Shown: positions 8,986 to 20,400 of the stretch, one piece after another | Layout of the letters: each line of letters begins with the position of its first letter | Numbering within the stretch: position 1 is the stretch's first letter | Source of the DNA: Candidatus Heimdallarchaeota archaeon | GTDB lineage: Archaea; Asgardarchaeota; Heimdallarchaeia; Heimdallarchaeales; Kariarchaeaceae | Assembly: GCA_015522385.1 (NCBI GenBank) | Contig: WAMJ01000165.1 | Coordinates: 1-43,309 of the forward strand | Direction of reading: 5' to 3' | DNA: 43,309 nt | The notes under the pieces: generated by a model | Seen by the model: only the letters and a program-made list of their open reading frames with translations | What the model was told of the DNA's origin: nothing | Databases searched by the model: none | Made by a program: the position numbers and the translations under genes

Positions 8986-9290
8986 TAGGTTCAAATAACT
9001 TCATATATTCTTTAACCTTATTTCTTAAGTGCGAAATATTATCTTAATAATACCATTCCACTTGTTAATGTCATAAGGAGGAAATTTAGGATCTGAGTTT
9101 ATACTATTAGATCAGCTTGAAGGAGAGATTATGACTTAATACTAGTTTCCAAAAAAGTATGGACAATTCATCTAGTGTTAATGTTCTCAAAATATTATTA
9201 CACCTACTCTATCCATTGAATCTTTATTTTTCTACTTTAATTCCGAGTATATTATATATAAATTTGGACTTTTATTATCTGTTAGTGATC
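8986..9290. promoter_or_regulatory. AT-rich divergent promoter region
   Basis: 305 bases between the propeller/winged-helix gene and the surface-protein gene. It holds TATA-like sequences for the minus gene (around 9002-9016), a TTTATACT at 9098-9105 and a strong TATA stretch at 9252-9263 for the plus gene. Shine-Dalgarno-like AAGGAGG (9075-9081) and AGGAGAG (9121-9127) occur. There are also two start-stop mini reading frames, ATG-TCA-TAA at 9068 and ATG-ACT-TAA at 9131. A reading frame open from ATG 9159 continues into the surface-protein gene, but its AT-rich hydrophobic extension precedes a complete signal peptide and is probably not translated. Confidence 0.5.
9252..9263 (+). promoter_or_regulatory. 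TATA box for the PGF-CTERM-like surface protein gene
   Basis: TTATATATAAAT lies about 34 bases upstream of the ATG at 9291. This would give a leader of only a few bases and supports the downstream start over ATG 9159. Confidence 0.5.
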
Positions 9291-12200
9291 ATGATGATCA
9301 AAAAAATATCATTATTAATCATAATGCTAATGCTTGTTGGAACAACAAGTGGAGCATCAACGCCTGTTACTTCGGAGAAGAATGTTAGCTACATCTTCAG
9401 CCCGACACAGGTCAATCCATCTCTCAATGAAAATATTCAGGTTCATTTTGGGGATGATGGATACATCTGGTCATACGCGAGAATTTCAGGTGATGCAATT
9501 AGGCTGGGAGATGATGACTTACAACAAGTCGTTGATCCATCGGTGAGAGACTATCTCAGCAATGTGGACATACGGACACAAGACTCTGATTCTCCGTTTG
9601 ATGAGAATGCACAGATCCGTTTCACCTTCAAGACAAATGATCCAAATTTTGCAGAGTCACTTGGGTGGAGTGTCATAGACGCTTTCTCGACCTATGTGAA
9701 TATATACGACGTTGTCTTCAGCGGATCATATGGGTATGTCTCGGAAACTCAAGTTGAATTCAGAGGTCATATCGACTGGACTGGTTTCCAAGACCTGATC
9801 TCAAGATCAATTCCCCGTGATAAGGGAGGTATTTCTGCTTCGATTGATGTCTCCAATGCTCGATCTCTGTCATTTCAGTTTTGGGTAGATGCCGATACTG
9901 TTGTTGGTTCCGTGGGTGTGGATTTCATGAATTTGGTGCCTACACTCAATGGCGGGTTCAATTTTAGCCTAAAGGAGTTTATCCCAGTTACAAGCTTCGA
10001 ACCCCCAGCTAGTGGAGAGCTTGGTATAGATATTAATCTCCCAGGAGTGACCAATCTTCAATATTCAATCAGTAACTCGTCGGACACCGAGGTGTACATT
10101 AATAAATACACAGACCTTTACACTGATGAGAACCAGACATATATCAGAACGAAGATCACAGGAGGATCATATAGTGACATCTACTTAGCTTTTGACTATG
10201 ATTTTGTACCTTGGCACAGGCGAAATATAGACAATGTCTGGATGAATGTGGATCCACGCGGGTATGGGATGACCAATATTGATGTACGAGGAGTAGAGAG
10301 GGCTGCTCCAACAGCGAATCTCTTGGCGAATTCCACCATGTTCATCGACATGATTTCACTCTACTTCGATATGGATAAGAATGTAAGTAGCATCCCCGGA
10401 TACGATGGTATTCGACTAGATGTCAACTATCCAAAGAACTACAATTCCACTGCTGCAAATATCTCGTCAACTTCTATAGTCAATGAGTTAGAAACTCTTG
10501 GTATTACTTTTGTGGAGAGTGATATCTTCACAAGTAGATGGGGATGGGATCCAATCAATCAGACTGACATTGAAGTTCTTACAACATCGTTCTATGGATC
10601 CATCACTGATACGGAGTTCCTGAACTTTATCAGCTCGTCACTTATCTACCAGAGATCCGCATCTTTACAAGCAGTTACTGTTTCAGATGCAGACAGGTTC
10701 AGCTGGAGCATAGAACGTGATGAATGGGGTTATTACTCATGGAGTAGTCTAGGAGTCGATCAACTTAGTCAAGGTAGACCCGATCCCACTCCTCTCTTCC
10801 CACAAGGTATTTCCAGCACCAATACTGTATCCCTATTCGACCTCCCACTTCTCGGTTTTGGAGGAGTTGTACCGTGGAATGAATATTCTGATAGCTTATC
10901 AATTAACTTCCAGTCGTATTATGATGGGAATTGGGATAATTTGATATTTGAGCCCAATGCAGATTATGGCATCAACTGGTGGTCGGGTAGATGGGACTGG
11001 AGTTACCAAGACTACAACTACTTCCAGTCTTCAGTGACATTAAGATCTAGTACACCCCAGATGAGGAATGAGGACGATTCACTTGGTGCACCCCTTGGAG
11101 ACGTGAATGTCACTTTCACGTCCCAGTTCTACACTGACAATGATGATATTGACATCCCGTGGGGTGGTCTCTACCTCAAGACCAATGAAACAGGGTATTT
11201 CTGGGATGACAATGTCAATCTTGCAGGCCAGACCCTGAGCGGTACAAGTACCATAAGGGTCAATGCCTTTGACAATAGCTATAAGGACTATTGGAATGGA
11301 ACTCAGTGGGTTGACAGGTTCCCATCTAGTGGAATTTCGATGGTCAATGCGTCGATATACAGAACGGACGCTGCAGTTGATCTTCCAATTTTCAACATCC
11401 CTATATCCTTCGTACCTGCGGTAAACTATACAGACATGTGGGATTCCAGTATCGACACTACGGCCTATCCGGACGGAGAATGGTTCATCAGTGCCGATAT
11501 CACTGATAAAGCAGGAAACACAGGAAATATCGGTACTTCATTCTTAATCGATAACTACGATGATTCCTACACTCCTGCAGAGATAACATGGGGAACAGAT
11601 GTTGCTAACAACTCCGCTGTTGAAGGTATTGTGACGCTCACATTTAATGTGACCGACGACGTCGGTTCATATGTCACAATACTCTGGAACAATCTCGGAG
11701 GGAACACGATCACTCCAGATACAATTACAACAGTCAATGGCAAAGAGGTCCAGATGTTCACCTTCGAATTTGACACCTTGACCATGGGCTACGAGAATGA
11801 GGAGGTCAGACTGACAGTTGAGACCCTCGACTATGACGGTCACTGGTCCTACTCTACCCTAATCATCAAGATTGACAACATCAAACAGGGTAACCCTCCA
11901 ACTATCTCCAATATTTCTCCAGCAAACGGTTTGGAAATTAATGCCACAGAAAATCCTCTCCTCAAATTCTCTGCGTTAGTAGATGATGACTGGGGTCTAA
12001 AATCAGTCAAGTTGGTTGTGGCAGGAGACAAGGAATTTTTCATGTTCCTAAATGAGACCTCTGGCCTATACGAAGTAAATATGGACTTTTCTAACTGGAC
12101 ACCAGGGTCATACAGTTGGAAGATCGTGGCTACTGATGTTGATGAGAATACACATGAGGTATCATCAGAGCTCAGGGCATTGGTAATTATAGGAGTGACA

Positions 12201-12596
12201 TCCGAAGACACCTCTCCACCCACACTCACACTGATCTCACCCACTAACCTGACAGTAAGCGACAGTGTAGAGATCGTTGTGGAGGCCACAGATGACAATA
12301 ACGTCCAGCAGGTAACAGTTGAGATTCCAGGAGGAGAGGTCAAAGAGATGACCAACTCGGGTACATCCTACAAATACACGTGGGACTCTACACAAGTAGC
12401 AGACGGAAGTTACACCCTAACAATCACTGCTCGTGACTACGCAGGAAACTCGGCGACATTAGAAATTACTCTACAAGTGTCCAACGGACGTACTGCTCCC
12501 CCACCACCAGAGCTTGGAGTACCCGGATTCGAGCTCCCTATCGCACTGTTCACGGTCATGGTAGGAGCCATAATTCTCAGAAGACGGAAAATTTGA
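9291..12596 (+). CDS. Secreted Ig-like surface protein with PGF-CTERM-like tail
   Basis: 1101 residues from the ATG pair at 9291/9294. This start gives a clean signal peptide (MMIKKISLLIIMLMLVGTTSGA); starting at 9159 would add 44 AT-rich, hydrophobic residues. Roughly 800 residues of aromatic- and Asp/Asn-rich beta structure have no recognised family. They are followed by Ig-like modules (from about 800), the last two beginning NPPTISNISP and DTSPPTLTLISP with the DGSYTLTITARDYAGN ending typical of bacterial Ig folds. The C-terminus is a proline spacer (PPPPELG), then VPGFELP, one hydrophobic helix and RRRK, matching the plan of PGF-CTERM signals processed by archaeosortase. The mature protein is probably cut and lipid-anchored outside the cell. 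No cysteine, many N-x-S/T sequons. It is divergent from the membrane regulator. Confidence 0.85.
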   Translation: MMIKKISLLIIMLMLVGTTSGASTPVTSEKNVSYIFSPTQVNPSLNENIQVHFGDDGYIWSYARISGDAIRLGDDDLQQVVDPSVRDYLSNVDIRTQDSDSPFDENAQIRFTFKTNDPNFAESLGWSVIDAFSTYVNIYDVVFSGSYGYVSETQVEFRGHIDWTGFQDLISRSIPRDKGGISASIDVSNARSLSFQFWVDADTVVGSVGVDFMNLVPTLNGGFNFSLKEFIPVTSFEPPASGELGIDINLPGVTNLQYSISNSSDTEVYINKYTDLYTDENQTYIRTKITGGSYSDIYLAFDYDFVPWHRRNIDNVWMNVDPRGYGMTNIDVRGVERAAPTANLLANSTMFIDMISLYFDMDKNVSSIPGYDGIRLDVNYPKNYNSTAANISSTSIVNELETLGITFVESDIFTSRWGWDPINQTDIEVLTTSFYGSITDTEFLNFISSSLIYQRSASLQAVTVSDADRFSWSIERDEWGYYSWSSLGVDQLSQGRPDPTPLFPQGISSTNTVSLFDLPLLGFGGVVPWNEYSDSLSINFQSYYDGNWDNLIFEPNADYGINWWSGRWDWSYQDYNYFQSSVTLRSSTPQMRNEDDSLGAPLGDVNVTFTSQFYTDNDDIDIPWGGLYLKTNETGYFWDDNVNLAGQTLSGTSTIRVNAFDNSYKDYWNGTQWVDRFPSSGISMVNASIYRTDAAVDLPIFNIPISFVPAVNYTDMWDSSIDTTAYPDGEWFISADITDKAGNTGNIGTSFLIDNYDDSYTPAEITWGTDVANNSAVEGIVTLTFNVTDDVGSYVTILWNNLGGNTITPDTITTVNGKEVQMFTFEFDTLTMGYENEEVRLTVETLDYDGHWSYSTLIIKIDNIKQGNPPTISNISPANGLEINATENPLLKFSALVDDDWGLKSVKLVVAGDKEFFMFLNETSGLYEVNMDFSNWTPGSYSWKIVATDVDENTHEVSSELRALVIIGVTSEDTSPPTLTLISPTNLTVSDSVEIVVEATDDNNVQQVTVEIPGGEVKEMTNSGTSYKYTWDSTQVADGSYTLTITARDYAGNSATLEITLQVSNGRTAPPPPELGVPGFELPIALFTVMVGAIILRRRKI

Positions 12597-12652
12597 TAGA
12601 TTGGTACCTGTTTTAATTTAACCAATATAATACATTTAACCCAATGTGATCC
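12597..12652. terminator. Convergent AT-rich intergenic spacer
   Basis: 56 bases between two tail-to-tail genes, with short T-runs (CTGTTTTAATTT) downstream of the surface-protein gene and an imperfect direct repeat of ATTTAACC. Archaeal transcription can end at such T-rich stretches. No hairpin was seen. Confidence 0.3.
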
Positions 12653-13942
12653 TTAGAATCTTCTGAAATATGCAGTCAGTTCTGAGGGATCGGAAAGGTT
12701 TGCCTCAAAGTCAGTGAACTGTATCATTGTGAAAAGGTCTTCTTTTAATTCTTCGATTTGGATGATTTCAAGAGCCAGATCCTTAAGTTTCTCAACCTGT
12801 GTTGCTACGGTGTTAATAAGGTGCGAGATATCGATTTTCTCAGGATGGTAAAGATCGTTGATGTCCAGAGTGTCGAAGATAGTCATGGACTCTAACTCCT
12901 CGATCAAGTTTAGGATCTCAACTAGTCCCAATTCCTCAATCCTATTCCTCAGGCTAAGAACAGTACTGGCAAGATTTGCATACTTCACGGTTATGTCGTC
13001 AAGTTCATCATTTTTCTGCGACCGAGCTACTATGGTCAGGGTCTTTTGGAACTGATCCTTGGGATCCCTGCTCATGATATAGAATTCTTTGGCAAATGTC
13101 AAAAGGATCGAGGGGTCGTCCGAGATAACATAGTACCGGTGAATACTCCCCAACCAAGCAAGTCGCTTAGTATTTATCATATGTTCAACGTCCTTCCTGA
13201 ACGCATCCTCAGTTAGTTGCTTGTCCTCGATTTCACCCTTTTCGAATCTTATGAGCAGTCGTATGATAGATCTGAGAAGGGGGAGGTTCATGTCAATCGA
13301 CTCAAGATTCCTAGCTGCACTATCCCGAAAGTGCATGCTAAGTATTGAGACAAGCGCGAGATTTTCCGGGTTCGTTAGGTGAGAGGAAAGGACAATACAA
13401 CTAGGGATTAGATCTTTCCAAGAATCTATTTTCTCTCTTCCGTCAAGCGTTGTTCCGTTCCTCGCTATGAAGCTCTTCCACTCATATGATTTCATAATCT
13501 GCGACAAGTTGTCTTCGATCTTACTCCTGAGGAGATCAAGGTTCGCCTGTAACTTCATGTCATCGGTGGGAATGCTACTGACATCAATCATGGAGATCTC
13601 GTTGAGTTTTTCTTGTAAACTGTCAACCTCGATGGATGCAACCGTGATGAACTTCTTGGCAGAGTCGACCTCCATACCTTTCATATCGAACTCATTGAAT
13701 AATTCCAGAGTCTCAATGATATTGCCAAAGATTTTTTGTAGAGTTTCTTGATTGTACTTGATAATCTCAGGATCTATTTCACCCAACCTCCCCTTTACTT
13801 TCTGGAACTTGTTGTAAACCTCCACCAGTCCACCTCCATACTCTCCCCCACCCTTGTATACACGGTTCCGGATGATGAATTTAGGGTGTTCCCGAATTCG
13901 GGTAAAAGAGGATTCAATCTTGTCAACCAACTCTGTGACCAT
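12653..13942 (-). CDS. Unrecognised helical cytosolic protein
   Basis: 429 residues from ATG 13942; a GTG six codons earlier (13960) is the other option, but it would lie upstream of the start site predicted from the TATA-like box. The sequence is almost entirely predicted helix with heptad-like stretches (for example TLQKIFGNIIETLELFNEFD and SLQEKLNEI). It has no signal peptide, membrane span or catalytic motif. A glycine-rich patch near residue 30 (YKGGGEYGGGLVEVYN) interrupts the helices. It may be a scaffold or coiled-coil partner protein. I do not recognise the family. It lies between two surface-protein loci but appears to be transcribed from its own promoter. Confidence 0.7.
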   Translation of the reverse strand: MVTELVDKIESSFTRIREHPKFIIRNRVYKGGGEYGGGLVEVYNKFQKVKGRLGEIDPEIIKYNQETLQKIFGNIIETLELFNEFDMKGMEVDSAKKFITVASIEVDSLQEKLNEISMIDVSSIPTDDMKLQANLDLLRSKIEDNLSQIMKSYEWKSFIARNGTTLDGREKIDSWKDLIPSCIVLSSHLTNPENLALVSILSMHFRDSAARNLESIDMNLPLLRSIIRLLIRFEKGEIEDKQLTEDAFRKDVEHMINTKRLAWLGSIHRYYVISDDPSILLTFAKEFYIMSRDPKDQFQKTLTIVARSQKNDELDDITVKYANLASTVLSLRNRIEELGLVEILNLIEELESMTIFDTLDINDLYHPEKIDISHLINTVATQVEKLKDLALEIIQIEELKEDLFTMIQFTDFEANLSDPSELTAYFRRF

Positions 13943-13967
13943 ACTCAAGAAGTAATTCACATACTGT

Positions 13968-13975
13968 ATTAATTA
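13968..13975 (-). promoter_or_regulatory. TATA-like box for the helical protein gene
   Basis: TAATTAAT on the minus strand, centred about 29 bases upstream of ATG 13942. Confidence 0.35.
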
Positions 13976-14024
13976 CTTTATGCTTCAGTATTCACGGATA
14001 GAAACTCTATTCACCCAAATCACG

Positions 14025-14047
14025 AATGATGTCCGCACATCATTTTT
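14025..14047. promoter_or_regulatory. Perfect hairpin followed by T-run
   Basis: AATGATGT and ACATCATT form an 8-base-pair stem around a CCGC loop (14025-14044), followed on the plus strand by further T residues. It lies between two divergent genes, about 80 bases from each. It may be an operator for a dimeric regulator; read on the plus strand it resembles an intrinsic terminator, although no plus-strand gene ends nearby. Confidence 0.4.
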
Positions 14048-14131
14048 CTTACAAAGTGATAAATTGTGAATGCACCTCGCTCATACACATACTCTAAGAT
14101 ATTTTTTCAGTTTGAAATGAGTCTGTCGCAG

Positions 14132-14139
14132 TTTATATA
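14132..14139 (+). promoter_or_regulatory. TATA box for the 105-residue gene
   Basis: TTTATATA, centred 25-26 bases upstream of GTG 14161. It favours that start, with a leaderless transcript, over TTG 14152. Confidence 0.55.
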
Positions 14140-14160
14140 GTAAAGGCAAAATTGAATAGT

Positions 14161-14478
14161 GTGGACATTCCAGGTTTTAGCAATGTCACTAACGAGGTTG
14201 AACTCCTCAGAAAGAGTCTCTACTTCGGTTTCGTGGACATCACGAGTCAGGACATGGGGGTAATAGACCTCATTCAACTCCTCCTCCCCGAGACTGATGG
14301 GAGTTCACACCGCATCGAGCGTAATGGAGATATGTACTTTGTATACCAGATGGTCGACGGAGTAGAAACTATGACAATTTCGTTCTATTTTGATGAGAAG
14401 AGGAAGAAATTTAGACTGCTCTTTGACGCATTTGATACCAAGTACTATGACGAACGAACCATGCGATTCTCCATGTGA
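14161..14478 (+). CDS. Small unrecognised cytosolic protein
   Basis: 105 residues from GTG 14161, or 108 from TTG 14152. It is acidic to neutral and mixed alpha/beta, with a C-terminal run of alternating strands (MYFVYQMVDGVETMTISFYF, then KKFRLLFDAFDTKYYDE). It has no signal peptide, membrane span or cysteine. A good TATA box in front and a stop one base short of the oppositely oriented giant gene suggest a real gene. I recognise no family. Its position between cytosolic and surface-protein genes gives no functional clue. Confidence 0.65.
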   Translation: MDIPGFSNVTNEVELLRKSLYFGFVDITSQDMGVIDLIQLLLPETDGSSHRIERNGDMYFVYQMVDGVETMTISFYFDEKRKKFRLLFDAFDTKYYDERTMRFSM

Positions 14479-14479
14479 C

Positions 14480-17400
14480 TTACTTGTTGAATCTTCCAAA
14501 GAGGGTTGACATAATTTTCCTTTTCTGCTCAAGGACTGAAAGAGACCCTATCGCGGTCAGGATGACGATCTCCATCACAGGGATAGAGGGAGAAGATGAC
14601 GAGTATGGAACAGTTAGTGTAGTAACACCTGCATAGTTACCTGTTGCTTCAACTAGCAGTTCGACATCGCTTGTTATCAGGAGACTCAGGGTAGAGTTAG
14701 ATGTGAAGAACGAGGAAGTTACCCCATCCTGAGTGATGGTGATCTGGTACGACACGCCCTCGACTGGGGCTTCGATGAGGAGATTTAGGTACCCCTCGTC
14801 TAGGCTGTAACTCACGTTGAAATTGATCCTCTTTGGAGAGACGGTAAATTCTTTTGAGAGAATTAGAGAGTAATAGTTCTGGTTCTTAACCTCGACAACC
14901 ATGGAATAGTTCCCCGCATCAAGAGAGTCCAATAATACTGAAGGATCATCTCCTGAATATATGATTCTGTGATCCTGAACAATCTGAAATATGAGAGTGC
15001 TGTTCTCAGGGATACCGTATATGACTGGAGGTTGAGCCTCTGAGTATACAAAATCCTGAAAATCCATATCGATGTTCAGGACTCCTTTTTCCACTGTCAG
15101 TGCAACCCTGTACTCCACGGGTGAAGATGTAGGGTCGTTACTCGCGTATATAAGGATGGAGTAGTTTCCAGGTACAAGGATTGAAGTTTCCAACTGAGTA
15201 CTTAGAACACCCGTTGAATTGGTTTTACCATCTAGCTCCATGACGATCTCAGTACCATTGAGGACATAGATCCGTACAACAGCATTCTCGACGGGATTGT
15301 TATCAGTTCCATTTACCCCTATCACTATAGACGCATAATCAGGGTATGAAACGGTGACATCGGGTGTACTGATCGTTGATACCAATGGCCATCCAACATT
15401 CACACTCTGTGTATTCATTGCGGTGTAGAACGAGTTTGAGTGGGGGATTATCGTCAGTGAGTACTCACCGTAGAGATCGGTAAGTACAATTCTCCCATAT
15501 CCATCAGTTACACTCACTGAACCGCTAATAACTGGTTGATTCTCCGCATCCAGAACGACCCAATTGATTAATCCAGACAAGGGATTGTTGTCATTATCGG
15601 TCATTCTGACAAGAATTGTCCTATTCATCCCGTTGCCATAGTCAATATCTGACTCTATCTGAATGACCAATTGTTCGGGGGATACTGTGTAGTCTATCAT
15701 GCGCTGTGAGGATGAGTACTCTGCAGATCCCTTGTAAACTATGTAGATTGAATAGTTGTTGGGTTTGAGATCCACAGGAAATAATAAAATTGCTTTACCG
15801 TCAACGGCAGTGACTGCAGAACCAAGGACTGACGAATTATTAGGGGAATTAAGAACCACAAAAATCTCCTCACCATCTAGTGGAGTACCATCAGTAGTTA
15901 GGAGAAGGACGGTGACATTTCCCCCATCTGAGTACGTCCCCTGATTGATCCCCTCAATGATCATATAGGTATCAACAGTGACATTTACCTCCAGAATGAG
16001 TTCTGAAGCCATGTATTCAGACATCTGCATTGTCCTTATTCTCAACGTGAGATTACCAGTGACAGATACATAGATCTGGAAGCTCACAATTCCTTCGCTA
16101 TTAGATATCTGTGAGTCGATTATCTGCCACCCGTTATCATAGACCTCTAAGATAACTGAAACTCCTGAGACACCCACCCCTCCAGATGAAACCCTGATAT
16201 CGAATGAGTTGCTATTGTTAAGAGCAAGATCCTCAATATTGTGCTCTATGAGAAGTGAGAGCTGGGTGATATTCAGAAGGAAAGACGAGTTAGACCGAAG
16301 TAACCAAGGTCCACCGTTGTAGTGAAGAGAGACATTGTAAACCCCTGCCTGCAAGGTACTGGTGTACAGGACTCCTACCTCATCCAATCTGACATCGCCG
16401 AGGGATACCCTCGTCCCATTCACAGAGGTGAATACCTCGATAGTTCCCACAATTGTTGAATTTCCTGAGACAACGACCGTTACGTTCTGACCAACTCCTG
16501 CAGTGACATTGGGAGAGCTAAAGGTGACGTATTTGAATTTTGGAATGAAAATATTCTGAGAACCTTGGATTAAATTAGTATCTGGGATCACAATCCTGTA
16601 CTGGGAGTACGGGACTACTGTGAAGAGGGCAGATCCATCGGTTGTGTTGACCACCTCCAGAAATTGCCATTGATCAGAGATCCAAGCGTATAACTCCACT
16701 GGAGTATCAAGTGGATTGGAACCCGTCATAACTCTTACCTCAATCGTCGACTGTTCAGCTATATTTCCCTGTGAGACCTCGACAATGGGCAATCCCTTTC
16801 CAACTGTAAAGCTGAATTCAGAGGTATTTAGCCTAACATCCGCGTTGAGTACTAGAAGGGTGAATCTCACGTCATTGCCTACTGGAGTATAACTGAATTT
16901 GATAGTCCCCATACCGTCAGTGAGCAGGAGCAGTGAGAATCCAGACCCGTCCTCCACCTTGAGATAGAGGGAGGAGAGTGGTTCCCCTCGATCATCAGTC
17001 ACCCTTACTGTGACGTTACTAGGTGTATTATATCTCAATCCCGCTTCCACCGATACAAGCAGATCTTGGGGGACGACCCCGAAGATATAAGTCGAAGATG
17101 GAATTTCATAGCTGGGATGGGAGAATCTCACACTCAACTGGAAACTGTCCCCTGCACCGAGTGGTCCATACGCATCGATAAGCTGGTCAAAGTTTATGCT
17201 GAACTTGGCATAACCAGTTGAGTTGGTGAAGAGCACAATCTTTTGAGTACCGAACGTGACCTCGACTTGAACATCCTCTACACCCTCATTCCCGTTCAAT
17301 ACTCGGATCCACATCTCTAGGGTTTGGTTGACACTGAGTGAACTAGAGGTTGGCAGATCACTCTGGACATCCAGTATTCTCTTCTGGTGAGTGATGTTTA

Positions 17401-20400
17401 TGATTTGTTCAGGGAAGTCGTATCCCGAGTAAACCGCGTGGATGATCACTTGGTATGACCCTGTATTCAGAGCGATCACTTCATTAAACTGAATGAGTCC
17501 AGAGGAGTCGGTGATGTAGGTGTAGACAGTGGATCCGATAGTGACATCTACTGATCTATTGGAGAAAGCTCTTCCAGAGTTGTCCAGAACATAAAACGAG
17601 AAGGAGTAGCTCTCATTGTAATAACTGACCGATTCAACATTCTGCACCCACTGTAAAGTGAGAGTATTGGCTTTGACGGTAATATTGGACACAGACTCGG
17701 CAGACAGGTAAGAGACAGTCCCGACGTACGTGATTCTAAGCTCATGAATACCCACTGAGAGGTTCATCGGTAACGCCAAATTGGTCGTGGAGGAGGTTTG
17801 AACCGACCAGCTATAAGACCCATAAGATATTTCTAGAGTTTCACCGACAATTGGAGAGCCCCAAGCATCCACCAGGATTAGTGCAAGGTTGTTCGGAACT
17901 CCGTATGTTACCGTTGAGTTCCCTGAGACATTAATGGATGTAAGTATCTTGGCTATTGACAGGACGATACTGACACTATTGGATTCGTAGTACTGATTTC
18001 CTGCGAATGTCCATGTGAGATCATGATCACCGATTTGGTAAAGCGCGTTGAAGGAGAGCTGTGAAATTCCAGATACACTTGTGGTTGAATTTACCGAACC
18101 GCCAGCATCACGTAATTCCAGCAATAGTCCAGAGAGTAGCAAGCCTTGTGAATCCCTCACGACCGCTGTTGAGGTCACAGTCTCACCCGCATTTGCAGTG
18201 ATGTCCGTGGAGGAGAGGGATACAAGACCTTTTCGAACTGTTATGCTGTAAATCCGCGAGGTATTGTTATAGGGGTATCCAGAGCTGTGAGTAACGTTCA
18301 ATGAGATATTCCCCACCGTTAGGAACGTATATGAGAACTCGATAAGCCCACTAGAATTTGTAGAGAGAACCATCGTTTCACCACCTATCTCTATATTGAA
18401 TGATGTCCCTTCTTCCACAGGATTACCCGCATCGGTCACTACGGTTAGGACAACCGAACCAACATCATTGTACCTAGGAGAGGGCAGAATAGACGTGATG
18501 TGGATATTGGTTGGTGCCACCCTCCAGACAAGGACAGTCGCGTTGATCAGGTAATCTTGATGGTAGGCCTCTACCAGTATATCCAGAAGACCGATATTAG
18601 CGGGCTGGTAAAGCTGACGGTCAGGGAAGAATGCTAGACTTACCCAACCATCCGCACCAGAGGTCCGATTGACCTGAGTCGTTATCACAGATGTCGTGTA
18701 GTTCACGGGTATGTAGAATACGACTGTTGCGCCAGATATGGGTATACCATTTACATCACGAATGAAGACACCAATGTCCTCACCTTTGTCATACTCAACC
18801 ATAATGGGGTCTGCTGCAGTTCCGAGGTCTCCGAGTAGGGGGTCTATGCCCTGCCTTGAGATTACAGCATCTCCAACTGCCATGTAAAGATACACCTGAG
18901 GTGATGTAGCAGATAAGTGGGTCGCATTTCCCGGGAAGAAGAGCCTGTACTGATAGTCATCCCTCACAGTCTCATTCCAATTTAGTGAGAACGTACCTAA
19001 TATGTTCATCGAGGATATATTAGACCATCCACCCCCGGTAGATTTCTGGAGGATTACATTGTCTACCCTCGCATTCATGCCATTTATCTTGGCAGAACCA
19101 GAGATTGTGAACGGTTGCTCATTGAATTTTATCGCGGCCACCGTCCTACTATTCACTAGTATCTGAAGATCTATGGAGCTCTTCTGAACATCCAAACTTA
19201 TGAATTCAGAATACGAGCTATAATTTATCTTCTGTACGCGGATTTCATAGTAATCGGTATAAGTTCCTGGCATCAGGCTCTCACCCTGAGAAAAGGTGAA
19301 AGTTCCCGCTACGTCGGTCAGAGTGCTTTGTAGAAGACTCCCATTCCTTCTAAGCTCAACAACCGCGGAACTAACAGGATTTGTGGTGCCATTTACAACC
19401 ACCGTGCCAGTCACCGATGCGGATTCATCTAAATAAACCATAGAGGCGTCTGAACCACCTAGAATAAGCTGTGGGGGAGTGACTGTGATTTTCCCATTTG
19501 CGGACAGACGTTTGCCATTGACATGAGCTTCTATATAGAAGTCGTATGTCCCCGTGTCAAGTCCAAGGGTGGAAAATATAGCTCTCCCATCTGCACCAGT
19601 GGTATTCTCACCCAAGGCCCACCACGAATTTTTGATGGAGAGATAAAACCTCACGTTAATCCCTGGAATAGATGAGTTGGGGTCAGTGAGCAATCCTACC
19701 AGTTCGAATGGGAGGGACTCTGCTGCAGTGACGTTCCATGTTACCAGTCTCTCGGTTGCAGGGTCATCAACCTGAACTTGGACCATGTCGCTTGAGGGAC
19801 CATAGATGAATGGAGGAGTATAGTAAGCCAAAACCCATATGTTGCCGGAGGACGTAGGTGTCCAAGAAGTAGATATCCCCGCTCCAGATACAGCGTAAGT
19901 GCTCACTTGCTCGTTCATTAGATCAATTGAGATATACGTCTTAGCACCTGAATTGTCGTCATAAACCTCGACTGAGCCCACAACAGTAGTAGGAAAGGTA
20001 AAGTACATCTTGGACGTGACCCCCTCGTCAAGAACCAAGTCATAGATGTAGAGAGGTGACAAGTCAATGGTACTGGGGTTTGTGTAGCCATCTCCTTGGT
20101 AAGAAGATGGAAGGATAAAGATGGACTGACTGGCAGAGATCTGCGACTCCATGTCATACCTGAATAAGTCACCTTGGGCGTATATCTCTGAATTGCCAGA
20201 GAGATCAGTTCGATAGAGCTTCCATGTGGTATCAACCGTTGGGTCTGTTATCCCTATCATTGGGATCCGGAAGCCGTCAGTAGTAGTATCCCTCGGTACG
20301 GAAAACCTGATTCTTGGGAGGTCGACTGAGGTTGTGCTCTGGGTGTACTCCGAACTCCCAAGTGTGTTTGTGACATTGAGAAAATGGAGAGAGACATCCC

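Noticed and set aside
9159..9290. N-terminal extension of the PGF-CTERM-like surface protein from ATG 9159
   Set aside because: Very AT-rich and hydrophobic, it sits in front of a clean signal peptide at 9291 and contains the likely TATA box.
11849..12355. 168-residue minus-strand open frame
   Set aside because: Antisense to the Ig-like modules of the surface protein; low-complexity Ser/Thr/Val translation and no start signals.
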